NCBI GenBank assembly: GCA_026261815.1
Contig: JAMPIT010000575.1
Span: 41,641,501 to 41,705,500 of the forward strand
Direction of reading: 5' to 3'
Source: Monarcha castaneiventris obscurior
Lineage: Eukaryota; Chordata; Aves; Passeriformes; Monarchidae
DNA length: 64,000 nt
In this document: positions 26,184 through 38,507 of the stretch, in pieces
Numbering within the stretch: position 1 is the first letter of the stretch
Layout of the letters: the number at the start of each line of letters is the position of its first letter
Program-made: the position numbers and the translations under genes
The notes under the pieces: generated by a model
Seen by the model: only the letters and a program-made list of their open reading frames with translations
Told to the model about the DNA's origin: nothing
The model's database searches: none

Positions 26184-27726
26184 CTGATGTACTTTTTGAT
26201 GGATTAACGGGAGTCTGGGAGATGTAAAGTGGCACCTGCCTTCATTTGATCATTCATATTCATTTGAACTGATATGCATTTTTCTTCTTTCACTTTGTCT
26301 TATATTTTGCTGGTCTGGGACAAGCTTTTTGCTCTCCTATAATCGATATGATACATCTTCATAGATGACAACTCACTTTATCATTTCAAGCCTGTTAAGC
26401 CTCCCTACAGACCTCCACCACAGTCCTTCGGGCTCTGCAGTGCCTTTGCTGCCTCTGAAGGTGCTGACAGACTCTGAGCTTAACTTCTGGTTCATAAGTT
26501 TTCAATGCTTCTCAGAAAGTGCAGACACCCCTTTAGCACAGGAAAGGCTTCATACAATCGTGGGTGACCATGCACTGCAAGCGTGGACCTGGTGAGCTGA
26601 ATGGCTTCAGCAAAAAGGGTTGAACTATCTTCCTTATTTTTCACTCCTTTCATGTCTTTTGCGAGTTGAAGTAAAAATGAACTTGAACCAAATCCCACTG
26701 TGGTCAGCGAAAAAAAATCCTGCCTGTTCCTGAAACCTACAGTTCCTCAGGGTACCCATCTTCACCAGCTTTGCACCTCAAATTATCCCGCTGAGTTCAG
26801 GCAAGTATTTAAAAGCTTTGCTGAATCCATTGGGAGCTCACAGAGACCATGCCTCAAAGCTTGTGTGGCAATGGAGCGATGACAGTTCAAAATGCAGCAA
26901 TGTAATGGGAAAAGCAAGAGCTCTGTTCCTTAACAGGAATGATTTAACAGAAGAAAAATGAGTCAGTGTAATTTGTGAGTAGATTTAATGAAAGTTTTGC
27001 CAAACCTTGCACATTTTGCAATGTAGAGATTTTGCCAGAAGAGAATGTTTTATCTCTGTTTTGTTTATTTCTCTGATATAAATTAAGACGTTGATGGCAG
27101 TATTTTTCACTCTGGACTGTTAGCTGTATCCTCTCACGAGTGAAAAACAGTGCTGTAGGAGTGATTGTATCCAGGGCCTGGGACATCTGTTGGGACTCAA
27201 AGGACCTGGATCATTCTACAGCTTCATCATGGACATCGTAGATGGTCTGTGTCAGCTACAGCATCTCATTTCCTCGTTTATAAAATATGGATTGCAGCGC
27301 CTCTCTGTTTCAGAGAATGCTGTCAGGATAATGCCTTCTAATGATTATGAGACACCTGATAGTGATTGAAAGCACATATGTGGATAGATGAAACCTGCTG
27401 AGACAGATTGACAAAAAATAAATGGTGGTAATCTGAATCCAGAGAATAGTTTTCTGCTGAATTACACAGTAGCCAATCTGTTATAAGACACACCACCCAA
27501 CACAAAAATACATACATTGTGTACATCCTTTATAGGAATCCTTCTGAATCTGTATACAAGGTTCCAACAAACAAGGGAAAGTATTTCAGGATATTCTCTG
27601 TTCACAATCTTAGCCAGTACTCATTGGCAGGAAGAAAGCCAGCTAAGCATTTCCCCAGCTTGTCAGCTTTCTGGGAAGCTGAACACAGGCCCTATCACTG
27701 GGCAGGACTGCCAGCTGCAGGTTTCT
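26184..27726. other. Unassigned sequence between LTR and CR1
   Basis: No gene or repeat recognised. Short frames such as 26365-26595 (plus) and 26944-27186 (minus) have no domain. Nothing resembling retroviral gag, pol or env is present beside the LTR. Confidence 0.5.
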
Positions 27727-28135
27727 CTTTCTTGTCCTGAGGAGCCCAGCACTGGGCACAGCACTCCAGAGCTGCCTCACCAGGGCTGAGCAGGGGGGCA
27801 GGATCACCTCCCTCAACCTGCTGGCAATGCTCTTCCTAATGCACCCCAGGATCCCTCTGGCCTTCTTGTCCACAAGGACAGTGGTGGCTCAGGGACAGCT
27901 TGTTGTCCACCAGGAGCCCCAGGTCCTTCTCTGCAGAGCTGCTTTCCAGCAGTTTGGCCTCCAGCTTGTTCTGGTGCCTCCCCAGGTGCAGGACCCTGTA
28001 GTTGCCTTTGGGTATCAGTCCCTCCTCACAGTTCTGTACCATCAGCAAACTTGCTGGGGGTACACTCTGTCCCCACATCCAGGTCACTGATGAACAAGTT
28101 GAACAGCTTGTTCAGTTTAGGCAGGGCTGTGCAGC
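27727..28135 (-). repeat. CR1 LINE pol fragment, minus strand
   Basis: Minus-strand translation gives the C-terminal part of the CR1 reverse-transcriptase polyprotein. 'RVLHLGRHQNKLEAKLLESS' and 'SAEKDLGLLVDNKLSLSHHC' are followed, after a frameshift, by 'ARGILGCIRKSIASRLREVI'. On the plus strand the block reads 'cagcactccagagctgcctc' through 'ctttctagcagtttgg'-like text to 'gatgaacaagttgaacagc'. An internal deletion joins the 'cctgtagttgcctttgggta' segment to 'ccctcctcacagttctgtac'. The reading frame is broken and neither end of the element is present, so this is a dead internal piece. Confidence 0.93.
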
Positions 28136-29244
28136 CTGCTGACCATATATAATGTGTTTTTGATTGCACATTTAATTACTGTGTAAGTCTGTTAAAATGC
28201 TCTAGCATGGAGGCACAGGAACTTAAATAACTACTAGAACCCTGTGCAAAAACTACTTGTATTTTAAACAGTAAGTTCACCATGCTGTAGAGCTCTTTTA
28301 TGTATCATTCAACAAAAGGGATAAGGAACATTTATCCTTATTGATTTAAAATTAACTACATTTTAAAACTAAAAAATAAAATTTAAAATAATATTAAAAT
28401 TTAAGTAGCAATGGCTGTTACCCTTCCTGGCCTAAGCCCAATATCTTACTTTCATGAAGTCCAGTTGCCAATTATAAATTGTATAGTGCAATGCAAGTTC
28501 CTGGTACTGGAACATTGCATTGCCCAAGTGTTTTATTCAGAGTGTCAAACAACATGTTAATAACTTATTTAAATGCCAGTGCATCCAGTAATTTTATGAT
28601 ATTAGGATATAATTTATTCCCTAATTAAACTGAGAAAACTAAGGCAGGAGAAGAAAATAAAAAAAAAAAAGGCAGAGAAGGTGAGATTTGAATGTAAATG
28701 CAACTCCAGCAATGATTTGAGGCTGGAAAGAAAGTATGCATCCCATAATCCATATTCTTTTTTAGAAAAATAAGCATACAAATATGGTTTACCTAAAAAA
28801 GCTCATTATACAGACGACACGGAGTGAGAGAAAACCTCTGGCTTGCTCGAAGGAGCTTGTTCAGGAAAATAAGTTTCTGAGGTCCCAAAGAGTACTGAAC
28901 AAAGCCAAATAACTTGGATTTAAGAAAAAAAAAAGAAGAAAATTTATAAAAATGACACCCCAAGACAATCAGGACAACCATCCAACCTCTCCTGAAGAAA
29001 AGGAGGAAGACACATCTGCTCCCAGCCCTCCTCTGTGCAAAGACTCCAGGATGCTGACACCCCAAAAAGTGACTGTCAGCATTAGCACCCAGAGCAGCAC
29101 TGACAGGTTGAGCATAACACCATAGAAAAGGAGGACATATTAAGAAGGCTTTTCTATATAAAATATTTTAAAGATATTGCAGTTTTTTCTGTATTAATTT
29201 GGGTTAGTGCACAGTGTGGAGAGATGGATGTGATGGGTAGATTG
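28136..29244. other. Unassigned spacer between two opposed CR1 fragments
   Basis: The first 650 bases are very AT-rich with A-runs (28364-28400, 28658-28670). From about 28800 to 29130 the composition changes and the text looks transposon-derived ('atccaacctctcctgaagaa', 'gacaccccaaaaagtgac'). I cannot assign it to a family. No gene is supported. Confidence 0.5.
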
Positions 29245-30130
29245 TGAGATGGACAGGAAAGTGGTTGGACAGTCACATCCAGAGGAGAGTGATCAATGAC
29301 TCAGAGTCCCAGTGGACATCACTGACAAGTGATGATCCCCCAGGGGTCCATACTGGCACCAGTGTTAATTAGTATCTTCGTTCATGACACAGATGAAGGG
29401 ATTCACCTGTGAGTGCACCTTTAGCAGTTTTTCAGAGGATACCAAGCTGTGTGATGCTGTTGCTACACCTGAAGGGTGGGATGCTATCCAGAGGGACCTG
29501 GGCCAGCTCATGAAGTGGGTTCATGGGAATCTCAGGAGGTTTTACTAAACCAAGTTCAAGGTGCTGCACCTGGGTCAGGGCATCCCCCAGTATCAGCAGA
29601 GGCTGGGGACGAGCAGATGGAGAACAGCCCTGCCCAGAAGGACTTGGTGCTGCTGGTAGGTGAGAGGCTGGACATGACCCAGCCATGGGCACTCACAGCC
29701 CAGAAAGCCAAACGTGTCCTGGGCTGCATCCAAAGCAGCGTGGGCAGCAGGGCCAGGGAGGGGATTCTGCCCCTCTGCTCTGCTCTGCTGAGACCCCACC
29801 TGCAGGGCTGCATCCAGCTCTGGGGGCCCAGCACAGGGAGGACATGGAGCTGTTGGAGTGAGTACAAATGAAGCCACAACGGTGATCAGAGGGATGGACC
29901 TCTTATATGAGGAAAGGCTGAGAGAATTGGGATTGTTCAGCCTGGAAAAGAGAATGCTTTGGGGTGACCTAAGTGCAGCCTTTCAGTACCTGAAGGGAGC
30001 CTACAAGAAAGACAGAGAGACACTACTTACAAGGGCATGTAGTGACAGGACAAGGGGGAATGGATTCAAATTGGAAGAGTAGGATTAGATTACATATGAG
30101 AAAAAGACTTTTCATAATTATTCTTTACAT
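29245..30130 (+). repeat. CR1 LINE, 3' part of pol plus 3' UTR
   Basis: The longest CR1 copy in the window. It starts inside the reverse-transcriptase domain ('gtgatgatcccccaggggtc' marks the conserved P-Q-G segment). The catalytic FADD box is degraded to F-S-E-D near 29429-29440. The C-terminal domain follows: 'KDLVLLVGERLD', 'KRVLGCIQSSVGSRAREGI', 'CSALLRPHLQGCIQLWGP'. After 29870 it enters the 3' UTR ('gaggaaaggctgagagaatt', 'acctgaagggagcctacaag', 'acaagggcatgtagtgacag'). It breaks off near 30130 before the tail. Stops and frameshifts show it is inactive. A 131-codon frame at 29476-29871 is the surviving piece. Confidence 0.94.
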
Positions 30131-30940
30131 TATAAATAATGTATCTGAGTTTCTGAAAATAGCTTAGCTGTTCAGCAAAGCAACTAAAGTTCCTCAGACC
30201 ATGGGGAGCCTATCCCTTTCTATATGACTGATTCACACATTGTAATAATTCTTCTTTGCAAGGCTATGATGTGTTTTATTTCTCACTGGTAGGATTATAT
30301 ACTATGATATAATCTTTGGAGTACACCATTTCAGTTTAAGTAAAACTTTCTTCAGTGAATCATTTGCAATAAAGCTTTTTTCAGTGACTAAATTACAATT
30401 CTGCTAGCAGCTTCCTGTTCTGTTTTATTTTTATAAAAACAATAACTTCCTATTAAAATGAGCTTAAAAGAATAAAAAAAAATGGTTTACTTAGTTCAAA
30501 AATGGTTCAAAAAATGGTTCAGCTGCATCAGAATGAATTCATTTTTGACATCTTGTTCCTGAACAATTAGTTTGGTTTTTTAGAGGGCTCATACACAGGT
30601 GAGGTTTTCAGGTCTTCATATTAGTCCTGAAGGTAGAAATATGATACCACAGGAAATACATGTACTCTGTAGCAGCAGTTTTTATGAGGAAACCCACTTA
30701 AGCCTGAGAGCAGGTTTTAGGAAATGAGTACCTAAGTGACTTTCTTCAGATGAGTATTTTCAAACCTAGATTTTTTTTTTTTTTTTAATCAGCATTTTGG
30801 TGACTGAAAGTAGAGCTAAGTTTTTAAAATAACTTAAACCCTGCAAAGATTTAAAGTGAAGCATTTGACCCACTGTAATTGCGTAGCCTTTGGCAAATCA
30901 TGTAATAATTTTCGTGCTAGGGTTTGTAGCATGAAGCTGG
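30131..30940. other. Unassigned AT-rich sequence with poly-T run
   Basis: No gene. A run of 16 T lies at 30771-30786. No flanking sequence identifies it as the tail of a known element. Confidence 0.5.
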
Positions 30941-31250
30941 TCCCCACTCATAGAGAAGCCCTCGGAATCAGTGTGGGGAACCCCAATTACATCCCAAGTG
31001 GCTGCTCTTTGGGCACCGAAGGAAGGCGGCTAACTCCTCGAAGGCTCGTTCCTTACCGTGAAGGACCCTAAGGCACAGAGACAAGTAGACTCCCACTGTC
31101 CCCATCACTGACATGAAGCCCAGTTCACTCCTCTGGGATGTCCTCCCCTCAGGCCCTGGGCTGGAGCACCCCATCACCACAAGCCAAAGGGACAGTTGCC
31201 ATCAGCCCACAGACAAAGAGGTCACTGCCAGGGATGTGAGGATCACCACT

Positions 31251-31278
31251 GGGCGGGGGGGGGCGGGCAGGGAAAGGG
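31251..31278 (+). other. G-quadruplex motif
   Basis: Five runs of at least three G on the plus strand are separated by loops of one to three bases: ggg-c-g(9)-c-ggg-ca-ggg-aaa-ggg. This satisfies the usual four-run intramolecular quadruplex rule. It is the only such motif I noticed in the window. Whether it folds or matters in vivo is unknown. Confidence 0.8.
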
Positions 31279-31983
31279 TATTCTAGGATTGCACAGGACT
31301 TATGAGATGTTCTACGAAGGATGGGGAAAAGGGGGACCAACGTGTTTTGGAGAGAGGTGAGCGGGAAAACAGTAGGATACAGGAATGCAGTATGGTCTGG
31401 TCAGTGCATCTGCCTGGCTGTGCCCCGTGTGTGACCAGTGTAGTCCATCCTGGACTGTGACTAAACCCCACTTCTAGCCATTTTTCCAGGCAAACAGCCG
31501 TGTTCCCTCTGCAGAAGGTCTTAGTGACAGTCCTTGTATTGAGACCAGGGGCTGGAGGCCCCTGTATTTCCAGTGAAAAAGAGACTGGTGTCTGGAGAAA
31601 CCAGGTTGGCTGCTGGAGGGCCCAGAGGGTCCAGATCAGAGAGACTGGGATTTGGATGTCAACTGAGACCCACCTCTGTGTGTGTGTGTGGTTTTGCATA
31701 TCAGAGAGTTGTCCATAGCAGCAGCTGCAGGGTTGCAGCCTCAGAGGCTTGTAGGTCCAAGTGCCAGCAGCTGGGGAGACTGGGAACCCAGGGCAGCTAC
31801 TGAGACAGCTGAGTGTCTGAGCCCAGCTGCTGAAGGAGTCACCTTGCATGATCACATTTCCCAGCAAGGGACATTCTGCCTGAAATGACAGAGGACAGGA
31901 TGAGGCCATTGGTGCGTTTTGTGTCTTTTGGAATGCCGTATTCTCTGTCTCTGTTGATCTGTGTGGCCAGCTAGGTATGTATG

Positions 31984-32004
31984 CACATATGATGTACATA
32001 TGTG
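31984..32004. repeat. Small perfect inverted repeat
   Basis: Arms 'cacatatg' and 'catatgtg' (8 bp each) are separated by the 5-base loop 'atgta'. They sit within a 45-bp stretch of mostly alternating purine-pyrimidine. Each arm contains a CATATG E-box palindrome. Too short to be an RNA gene. Confidence 0.8.
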
Positions 32005-32180
32005 TCGTATATGTATGCTCCAGGCACATGTGCCTTCTGGGGACACCAGTGCACCCTCACTGATGGCTGGATCTGGGGCTATGGAGGTGTGGCAGCCTTA
32101 CCTCTATCAGGCCACAGGATTTAGCAATCCCCTAACATCACATGTGGCTTCACCTGCCTATAAGCATCAGTAGCAAGGCA

Positions 32181-35169
32181 GTCCTCTGTCCTCTCCCATA
32201 CAATCAAAGTTCATATTAAAGAAGTTTTCCTTAAACAATTTTTTACTTAGAGCAAAAATCTGGTGTTCAAAGGACTCAAAACAATCTGTGATTCTGTGAT
32301 TGTGTGGTCTCTGATCTGAGCTGAGATGTGAGGCCAGGCAGTGCAGGTGAATAAGGACATTACCTGGTTTCCAGGAATGGGCGTACAGAGCCAATCTCAA
32401 TGAAATCACTTGGAAACTCAGGTAGAGACTGAACCATGAGGAAGTTATGGCTATTGGACTCTGGTCTTTTTCTATACAAATTGAAAACCTAAGTTGTGTT
32501 AATTTCCTTACCTGTGTTGTGATTTTGTTTCGTGGGTCAGTGCAAATAGTTGTCTTGAGAGTTACAGTAATTGCTGGGAAACAAAGCTGAAATCTTAGAT
32601 GGTGTCTCCTGGGTCAATGCAGCTTTGACATTTATCAAAGATTTTTTTTCTGTCCTGTACCCAAGCTGTACAGATGTGACAACTTCCTCTGCACCAGACA
32701 ATAGGGAATGATTCTTGGGACTGAAAACAGCAGACTTAGACAATGACCAATTTTCAGTTTCTTTTTTTCTTTGACATAAGAGGGTCATTTTCTATTTCAT
32801 ATTTCTACCCATGTCTTGCTGCCTGAATGGCAACAACATTACTGACATGAGAGACAGATTGCTGTGATGGATTGCTTGAGCAACAGAGCCAATGTGGGGA
32901 GAATACCAACAACCTACAAAGAGAGAAGAAACAAACAGAGCAGGAACCAGCAGATGGCTGGGATACACATCTATAAAAAATGTTTGTCAAACCCCAAACA
33001 CAAGCTCTAGAGGGTCATTTTATAGGCACATTTTATGCATTGTTTGGTGCTAGTTTAAAGACTTGCCACGTCTCTTTTCCAGTGAAGCCAGGTTGCAGAA
33101 AAACATACCAAGCAGTTCCATGTGAGATTTGGCCCATGGATTCTGGTCTAACTTGGTAATTGGTGTCTAATGGGCAGTGGACATTCAGTGATGTAATAAT
33201 AAGCATTAAAATCAAACCACAAGGATTTCCTGTTTCTCAGGGTCTCACAGTGCTGTGGGGTGTATCACCCAATCTTTGCAATCCTCATGTTTCTTGTAGG
33301 ATAATTTCTGTCCCCATAAAGAGAAAATCCTGACCCTACAGCATCTCTTTGACAGCATCTCATATTCTTAATTATGTCTCTGTATCTCTCACAAGCACTA
33401 TTTTTCAAACTTGTAACAATATGCTTAGACATGCCATTTGATTATTCTGTTGTGGTTTGCTTATTTAATTACAGAGCCCAGAGAAATCCAAACCCATGAA
33501 ACCTTTGTTCTTCATTCTAAACTATGAACTGAAGAAAGGTGAAGGGGATGGTTGACAGACCCTATTGAAGACAAATGCAGCAAGGGTCAAGTAAGCAATA
33601 TATTCAGCTTATTGGTAAGTAGGATTTTGTTCATGGGAAAGGCACTTGGACTTCCCATGCATTTCATGCCACATACTGCTTGGACAAGCCAAAATACAGA
33701 AAAGGTGTGACAGCTGTGGGTCTTTTATGCACCTAGTAAATTTACCACATAGTGGTGCAATACTGCAGTGTTCAGTTATAAGCATAGTCAAGGGAATGCA
33801 CAGGAGCCAAGGACCCACACACTTTATAAGATCGACTTTAACATTTAAAACCTAAAGCAATTTATTACCACTCTGCAGGTTTTTGATTCAATGTCTTTAA
33901 GAAAAATGCTTTGCTGCAGAGCACAGCCATGCTTGCCCATCCTTGTCCTGACTTCCCAGAATCCGTACATTCCATGGGAGAAGGTCACCAAAGCTTTCTC
34001 TTCTCTGGTGGTGTGGTGGTGTTAGCTACTCAAGCCTAAAAACAAAGCACCTAAATTGGGTATTAGCATTCACACAGAACTGTGTTACAGGATAGGAGTT
34101 TGGGTCCAAAATGTCATTAAGTGAAAAAAAAAAAAAGATTGAATACATCAATCTCAGAGTCTTTGTTTTTTTGGGTTTTTTTCTCAAAGGGGAACATGAG
34201 CTGAATTTCTGCAGTGTCTTTTTCCTCATGATGACTCCTCATGACTGCCAGATTTTTGAGTTTAGAAGGTTAAAATGGGTTAGTAAAAGTGGCACAAGGT
34301 TAATCACCCAATCCCCATCCTGCAGTAGAGCGACTGGACTAACTGTGCTGAGTATTGCTGACTGCTGCAACTTGTGTGGGTCCATGCTCATGGCTGCACT
34401 TTTTTTTGCATGCATGTACAGTTCACCAAGGGCATAATGATATGTTAATTCTGCAGCTTTTTCAGTTTGGGGAGTTTCCATGATATTCTCAGTATTTCAG
34501 GTGAGGAGGGTTGCCCTTTGTGCACACCACGAGTCTCTCCAGCCCCCACTGTGCTGCCCCCAGCATGGTTTGGTCACCCACAGACAGCAGCAGGGGCAGT
34601 GGGCGCTGCTGGCACCAAGAAGGCCCCTGCAGTTGAGCTGGCACTGCCACAGCTGAACTCACATCTGGTTAAGAGCAGGGCAAGCTGTGCAAATGCAGAT
34701 TGTGATATTCTTGGGTTTAGATCACCTATTATAGAGAGGCAGGGGCTGCTTCACACTGGTAGCTGATGGGGACGAAGCTTATGTAGTCACAAAATCTTAG
34801 CTCACAGTATTGACAGTGCCACGATGAGCACTCTCAGATTCATTATTAGATGATGGTATACGACCCTTAGAGACAGAGAGACTATACAGTGACAGTGATT
34901 TAGTGCCTGGGTGTCCAGATGCATGGAGCTCGCTGAAATCAATACCTGTTAGTTATCTGACCAGCTTTGAAGATCCGGGCCAATAGACTCTGAAGTTTCA
35001 TCAGCTCAGCAAGTGCAGCTTCTGCTGTGAAAAACAAGGACAGAGGCTCCCACTGAGTGTCTAATAATGCCTCATTATGCCTGCTGATTCTACATAAAAG
35101 GTGCTCAGACCATCTGCAGACAGACAGCAGCACAAATCTTTCCGGAGCTGCCTAGAAAACTCAGTGTTG
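32181..35169. other. Unassigned unique sequence
   Basis: About 3 kb with no gene or recognised transposon. Around 32286 a short 'ctgtgattctgtgattgtg' resembles a CR1 tail, but the upstream sequence does not support one. An A13 run lies at 34124-34136. Segment 34500-34700 is more GC-rich and contains a 99-codon frame (34467-34766) without a domain. Confidence 0.5.
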
Positions 35170-35890
35170 GTGTTCGGTCCATTGGATGCTGCTGTTTCAC
35201 ATCGATGCTGCTTTCACTTCTTATTACAGCAGTGATAAACTGTCAGGCTTATCAGCAAGTTCTTGCCGAAGGTGTGACTTGCATGTGCATTCAGAAATCT
35301 CTTTTTTCAGTCCTACTCTAGAGTTATCTATCAGCATAAATTTTGATCATTGTTATCTCAAGAGGAAATTCTATACTGCAATTAATGGCTCAAATAATTG
35401 TGCTCAGTAAGTGATTTGGCTGACAGTCACAGCTCCTGTTAACTATATGATCGCTGTTGTGGCGTGTACTGGAAAATCATGTTATTACCATTCCAAGATA
35501 ATCAGCATTAACTCTGCGAATTCGGAGGCTGAGCAGGGCAGAGTTGCCTAGACCAGAGTTACTCTGTGTAACATACTGCATTGCAGCAAGGCAGCTAATA
35601 ACAGTGCAGCAAAGCACATTAGCTGTCAAGCAATACACTACGCCGTGGAGAACAGACTGACACCGTGTCATATTTTGTAATCATGCATTCACTGGGGGAT
35701 TTTTTAGGAGCTGAGGCGTATTTCTAACAGGGATGCTAATATAATGAGCACTCAAATGCGTTTCTTTCACTTCTGTTATTTGCAAAATATTATCACTCTG
35801 CTGTTTGTAGATGTTGGTGAGATAATTCTTATCTGTTAGAGTGCACTGTTTGTCTGATGGCACATCCCACTGGGGACAGAGAATGTTGTG
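35170..35890. promoter_or_regulatory. Candidate enhancer, rich in GATA and TAAT motifs
   Basis: About nine matches to the GATA-factor consensus WGATAR can be read on the two strands: 35233, 35249, 35324, 35328, 35353, 35496, 35790, 35820 and 35829. That is several times the one to two expected in 720 bp of average DNA, though AT-richness raises the expectation. TAAT-type homeodomain cores are interspersed, such as 'attaatgg' at 35381 and 'ataattg' at 35394. There is no transposon similarity and no coding frame of note. This is the stretch I would align first to look for conservation. A regulatory role is inference. Confidence 0.35.
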
Positions 35891-38507
35891 ATGAGCCTGT
35901 TGTAGGAGTTATACCCTGGTTTAAAGCAAAATCCAACAGCAAGAGTTATAGAGCCACAACATTTTAGGATGATAATGCCTTTTCTGTGAGGATTTTTTCA
36001 GCCATACAACCCAGAGCTGGGCATTTGTTTTCCATTAAATATCAGCTGTTCCTCTAGAACAAATGGCAATTTCACTGCATAGTACTCATTGCTGTAATGG
36101 TTGTCACTGTTCTGCCTTGCAATTGCAGATGCTTGCAGCAGAGAGAATATGAGAACTAGACCTACTCCCATGAGTCAAAAACTACAGACCACACTGCACT
36201 CTCCCATGTCTTTGCGGGTGATTTGGGAACCCCCTGTTAACTCAGCTGTCCTGGACTTTCCCACTGGCCAGTGCATTAAGGGTGGTGATGGGAAGAAATA
36301 TATGCCAAGTCTGATGGGTGCTCAAGCACCCATGCAGACCTGAGCACAGTAATCACACTTCGCAGCACCTTTCAGACTGTGAGGTGACCTGCACCTGCAC
36401 TTTTTGCTTTGCACCATTTCCTTACAGAAAAATGTGTGCCAATCCCAAGAACTGGAGGTTTTTCCTCCCTAGGGCATGCCACTGCAGCCTATTAGTAGTT
36501 ACAGGTGCAAAAGGAGTAGCTAATAAATTGGTCTCAGACAAAACATCCCTTAGCCTGTCCTTTAAAATCTGTCCTGAGAAACTATCCTTCCACTTTCTAC
36601 ACATCCAAATCATCTAGAAATGTATTGGTAGATAAGATTAAGTAAAGGCTGACCATTACTTTACTGTATAGTTGTACACTATTTAGTGTTACTTGGGAGA
36701 AGAATCTGCTAGTTTTCTATGCATACACGGAGGAAAATGTTCAAAATACCTTCAGAAATATTAACAGAAGATGCTATTTAAGAAATAGAAAGTGAATTAG
36801 GTGGCAGACTTTTGCAGATTTGATTTCATTATGACAAATAAATAAAACAGCTTTCAGAACTTGCACTGAAATACTGAAACTGCTTTTAAAGAGCTCACAT
36901 AAACTACACAGTGATCCAAAGAAAGAATCAGAAAATTTTACTGTGACTGCAGCCAAGGTTTAGTAAATTCATGAGGAGATATATAACAAAAACACCCTCA
37001 TTTATTGTACACAAGAGTAGCAGAAAACTGAAGAAAGGAAAGCATCTTTCTGTATTATATATGCCAATATATGGTTACATTATATATATACAAAAATTAG
37101 GTATCCCAAACTTTAGTATAAAGACAACAGAGAAAAGAAAGAGACAACAGCTGCCTGGCTGGCTTCTAAATTTCTGGTTAATCAGAAGTGTGTTATTGTG
37201 GAGAGGAATTTAACTGGTCTATAGTCTATATGGTCTTTTAAACTTTGTCATGAAACAAATAAAGAATCACGCCTAGAAATGTCAATCTCTTTAAAAGTGC
37301 AACAAATAGCAACAAATAGCAACAGCTGTTTAATGACCTTGAAGTAATTTAGCTCAAACTCTCTCCAAATGTCCCTCTTGTCAGAGATAAATACAGGAAA
37401 CTCTGGGTTCATAGACAGCTTTTTGAGAAAAAATGAGGAGTGCATGATAATGGTTTGCCCAGATTCATAACCTCAAATACAGTGGCTTTTTTCAAGAAAT
37501 TTGGACTATTTTTATTTTGAAAATACATATTTGCCTTTGCATGTTTGCATTCTTAACTTCTATGAATATAATGATATTTTTATTAAGGTGATTCCTGAAG
37601 TTCATTAGTCTAGATCAAACACATTTTAGGTTATGGGTGATTTTTGAGTGTTTCTCTGCACTATTTCTTCAGCTGTGTGACAGTTTTAAGCCATCATGAT
37701 GCTTGTTTTGCTACTGAAGAAGACAGAAGGTGAAATTAGTTCCATACAAGGAACCCATGCACATTATTTATGCCTGCCATGAATAAATCGATCATGATTT
37801 CCCCAGCAGTGTGTCTTGAAGTATGATCAAGGAGACTTGTTTTTTATGCTACTGCTGCCATTTGTGTCTTTGCAATGGGTTTCTACAGCATCTATGAATA
37901 TTTTGTCTCTAATTATTTTGTTAACAAGGCAACCTGTTAATCAAAGTGTATTCTGCTCCACGTTCAGGGAGTTAATCTTTTGGGATCCCTCTTGCTGACC
38001 AGTTAAAAAATCTCCTGTAAAGTATATGTGACAGGAAATACTAAGTTAACTAAAAAATATGGAGATGAACTAACTACCCTTTATTTAACATTATTGATTT
38101 CCTGAAGTGTTGAGTTGTAGAGCTCTGTGCTTCTTATTTTAGCCTCAGAGGGAGGTTTTTTTGTTATTATTTTAACAACTCTTTAGGATTTTGGTTCAGA
38201 GAAGAAACAATACAGCTCAGCTAGGAAACACCCCTTTCCCACCAGTAGCCTTGACTATTTTATCACCAAGTAGCTAACAAAATGAAAAGTACTGAGACAA
38301 TATTCTCTCTCATTAAAGTCATTTGGGCAAAAGAATGGCATCAAAGAACCCTTTTCTGCAGAGGATAACAGGCTTCTGGGCTGGTTAGTTGCTAGCAGAG
38401 CTTTTTGTGCTGTTTTGGGGTCCATTTTGGCTCAGATTTAACAAGCTAATGTCGATCTGGACTGGAAAATGAAAAACCATGATGGTCTGAGGATAGTGTG
38501 GCTCCAT
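35891..38507. other. Unassigned unique AT-rich sequence
   Basis: No gene or transposon recognised. Minor features are a short AT repeat near 37081-37091 and two exact copies of 'aacaaatagc' at about 37303-37322. Frames are short and without domains. Confidence 0.5.

Larger units (their letters stand above)
30941..32180. other. GC-rich block of unknown origin
   Basis: Clearly more GC-rich than its flanks. It contains a G-quadruplex motif (31251-31278), a (TG)7 run (31677-31690) and an alternating purine-pyrimidine stretch (31976-32020). The longest open frame of the window, 31283-32029 on the minus strand (248 codons), lies here. Its peptide is rich in S, P, T, W and H, has no domain I recognise, and overlaps other open frames on the plus strand. 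GC-rich DNA of this kind has few stop codons, so chance is the simplest explanation. The block could be an old LTR or an unannotated transcript, and I cannot decide which. Confidence 0.4.

Noticed and set aside
31283..32029. 248-codon minus-strand open frame as a protein gene
   Set aside because: No recognisable domain, biased S/P/T/W/H composition, overlapping open frames on the other strand, and a GC-rich setting where stop codons are rare. Kept only as part of a finding.
32280..32310. CR1 tail ('ctgtgattctgtgattgtg')
   Set aside because: The words resemble a tail, but neither side continues as CR1 3' UTR.
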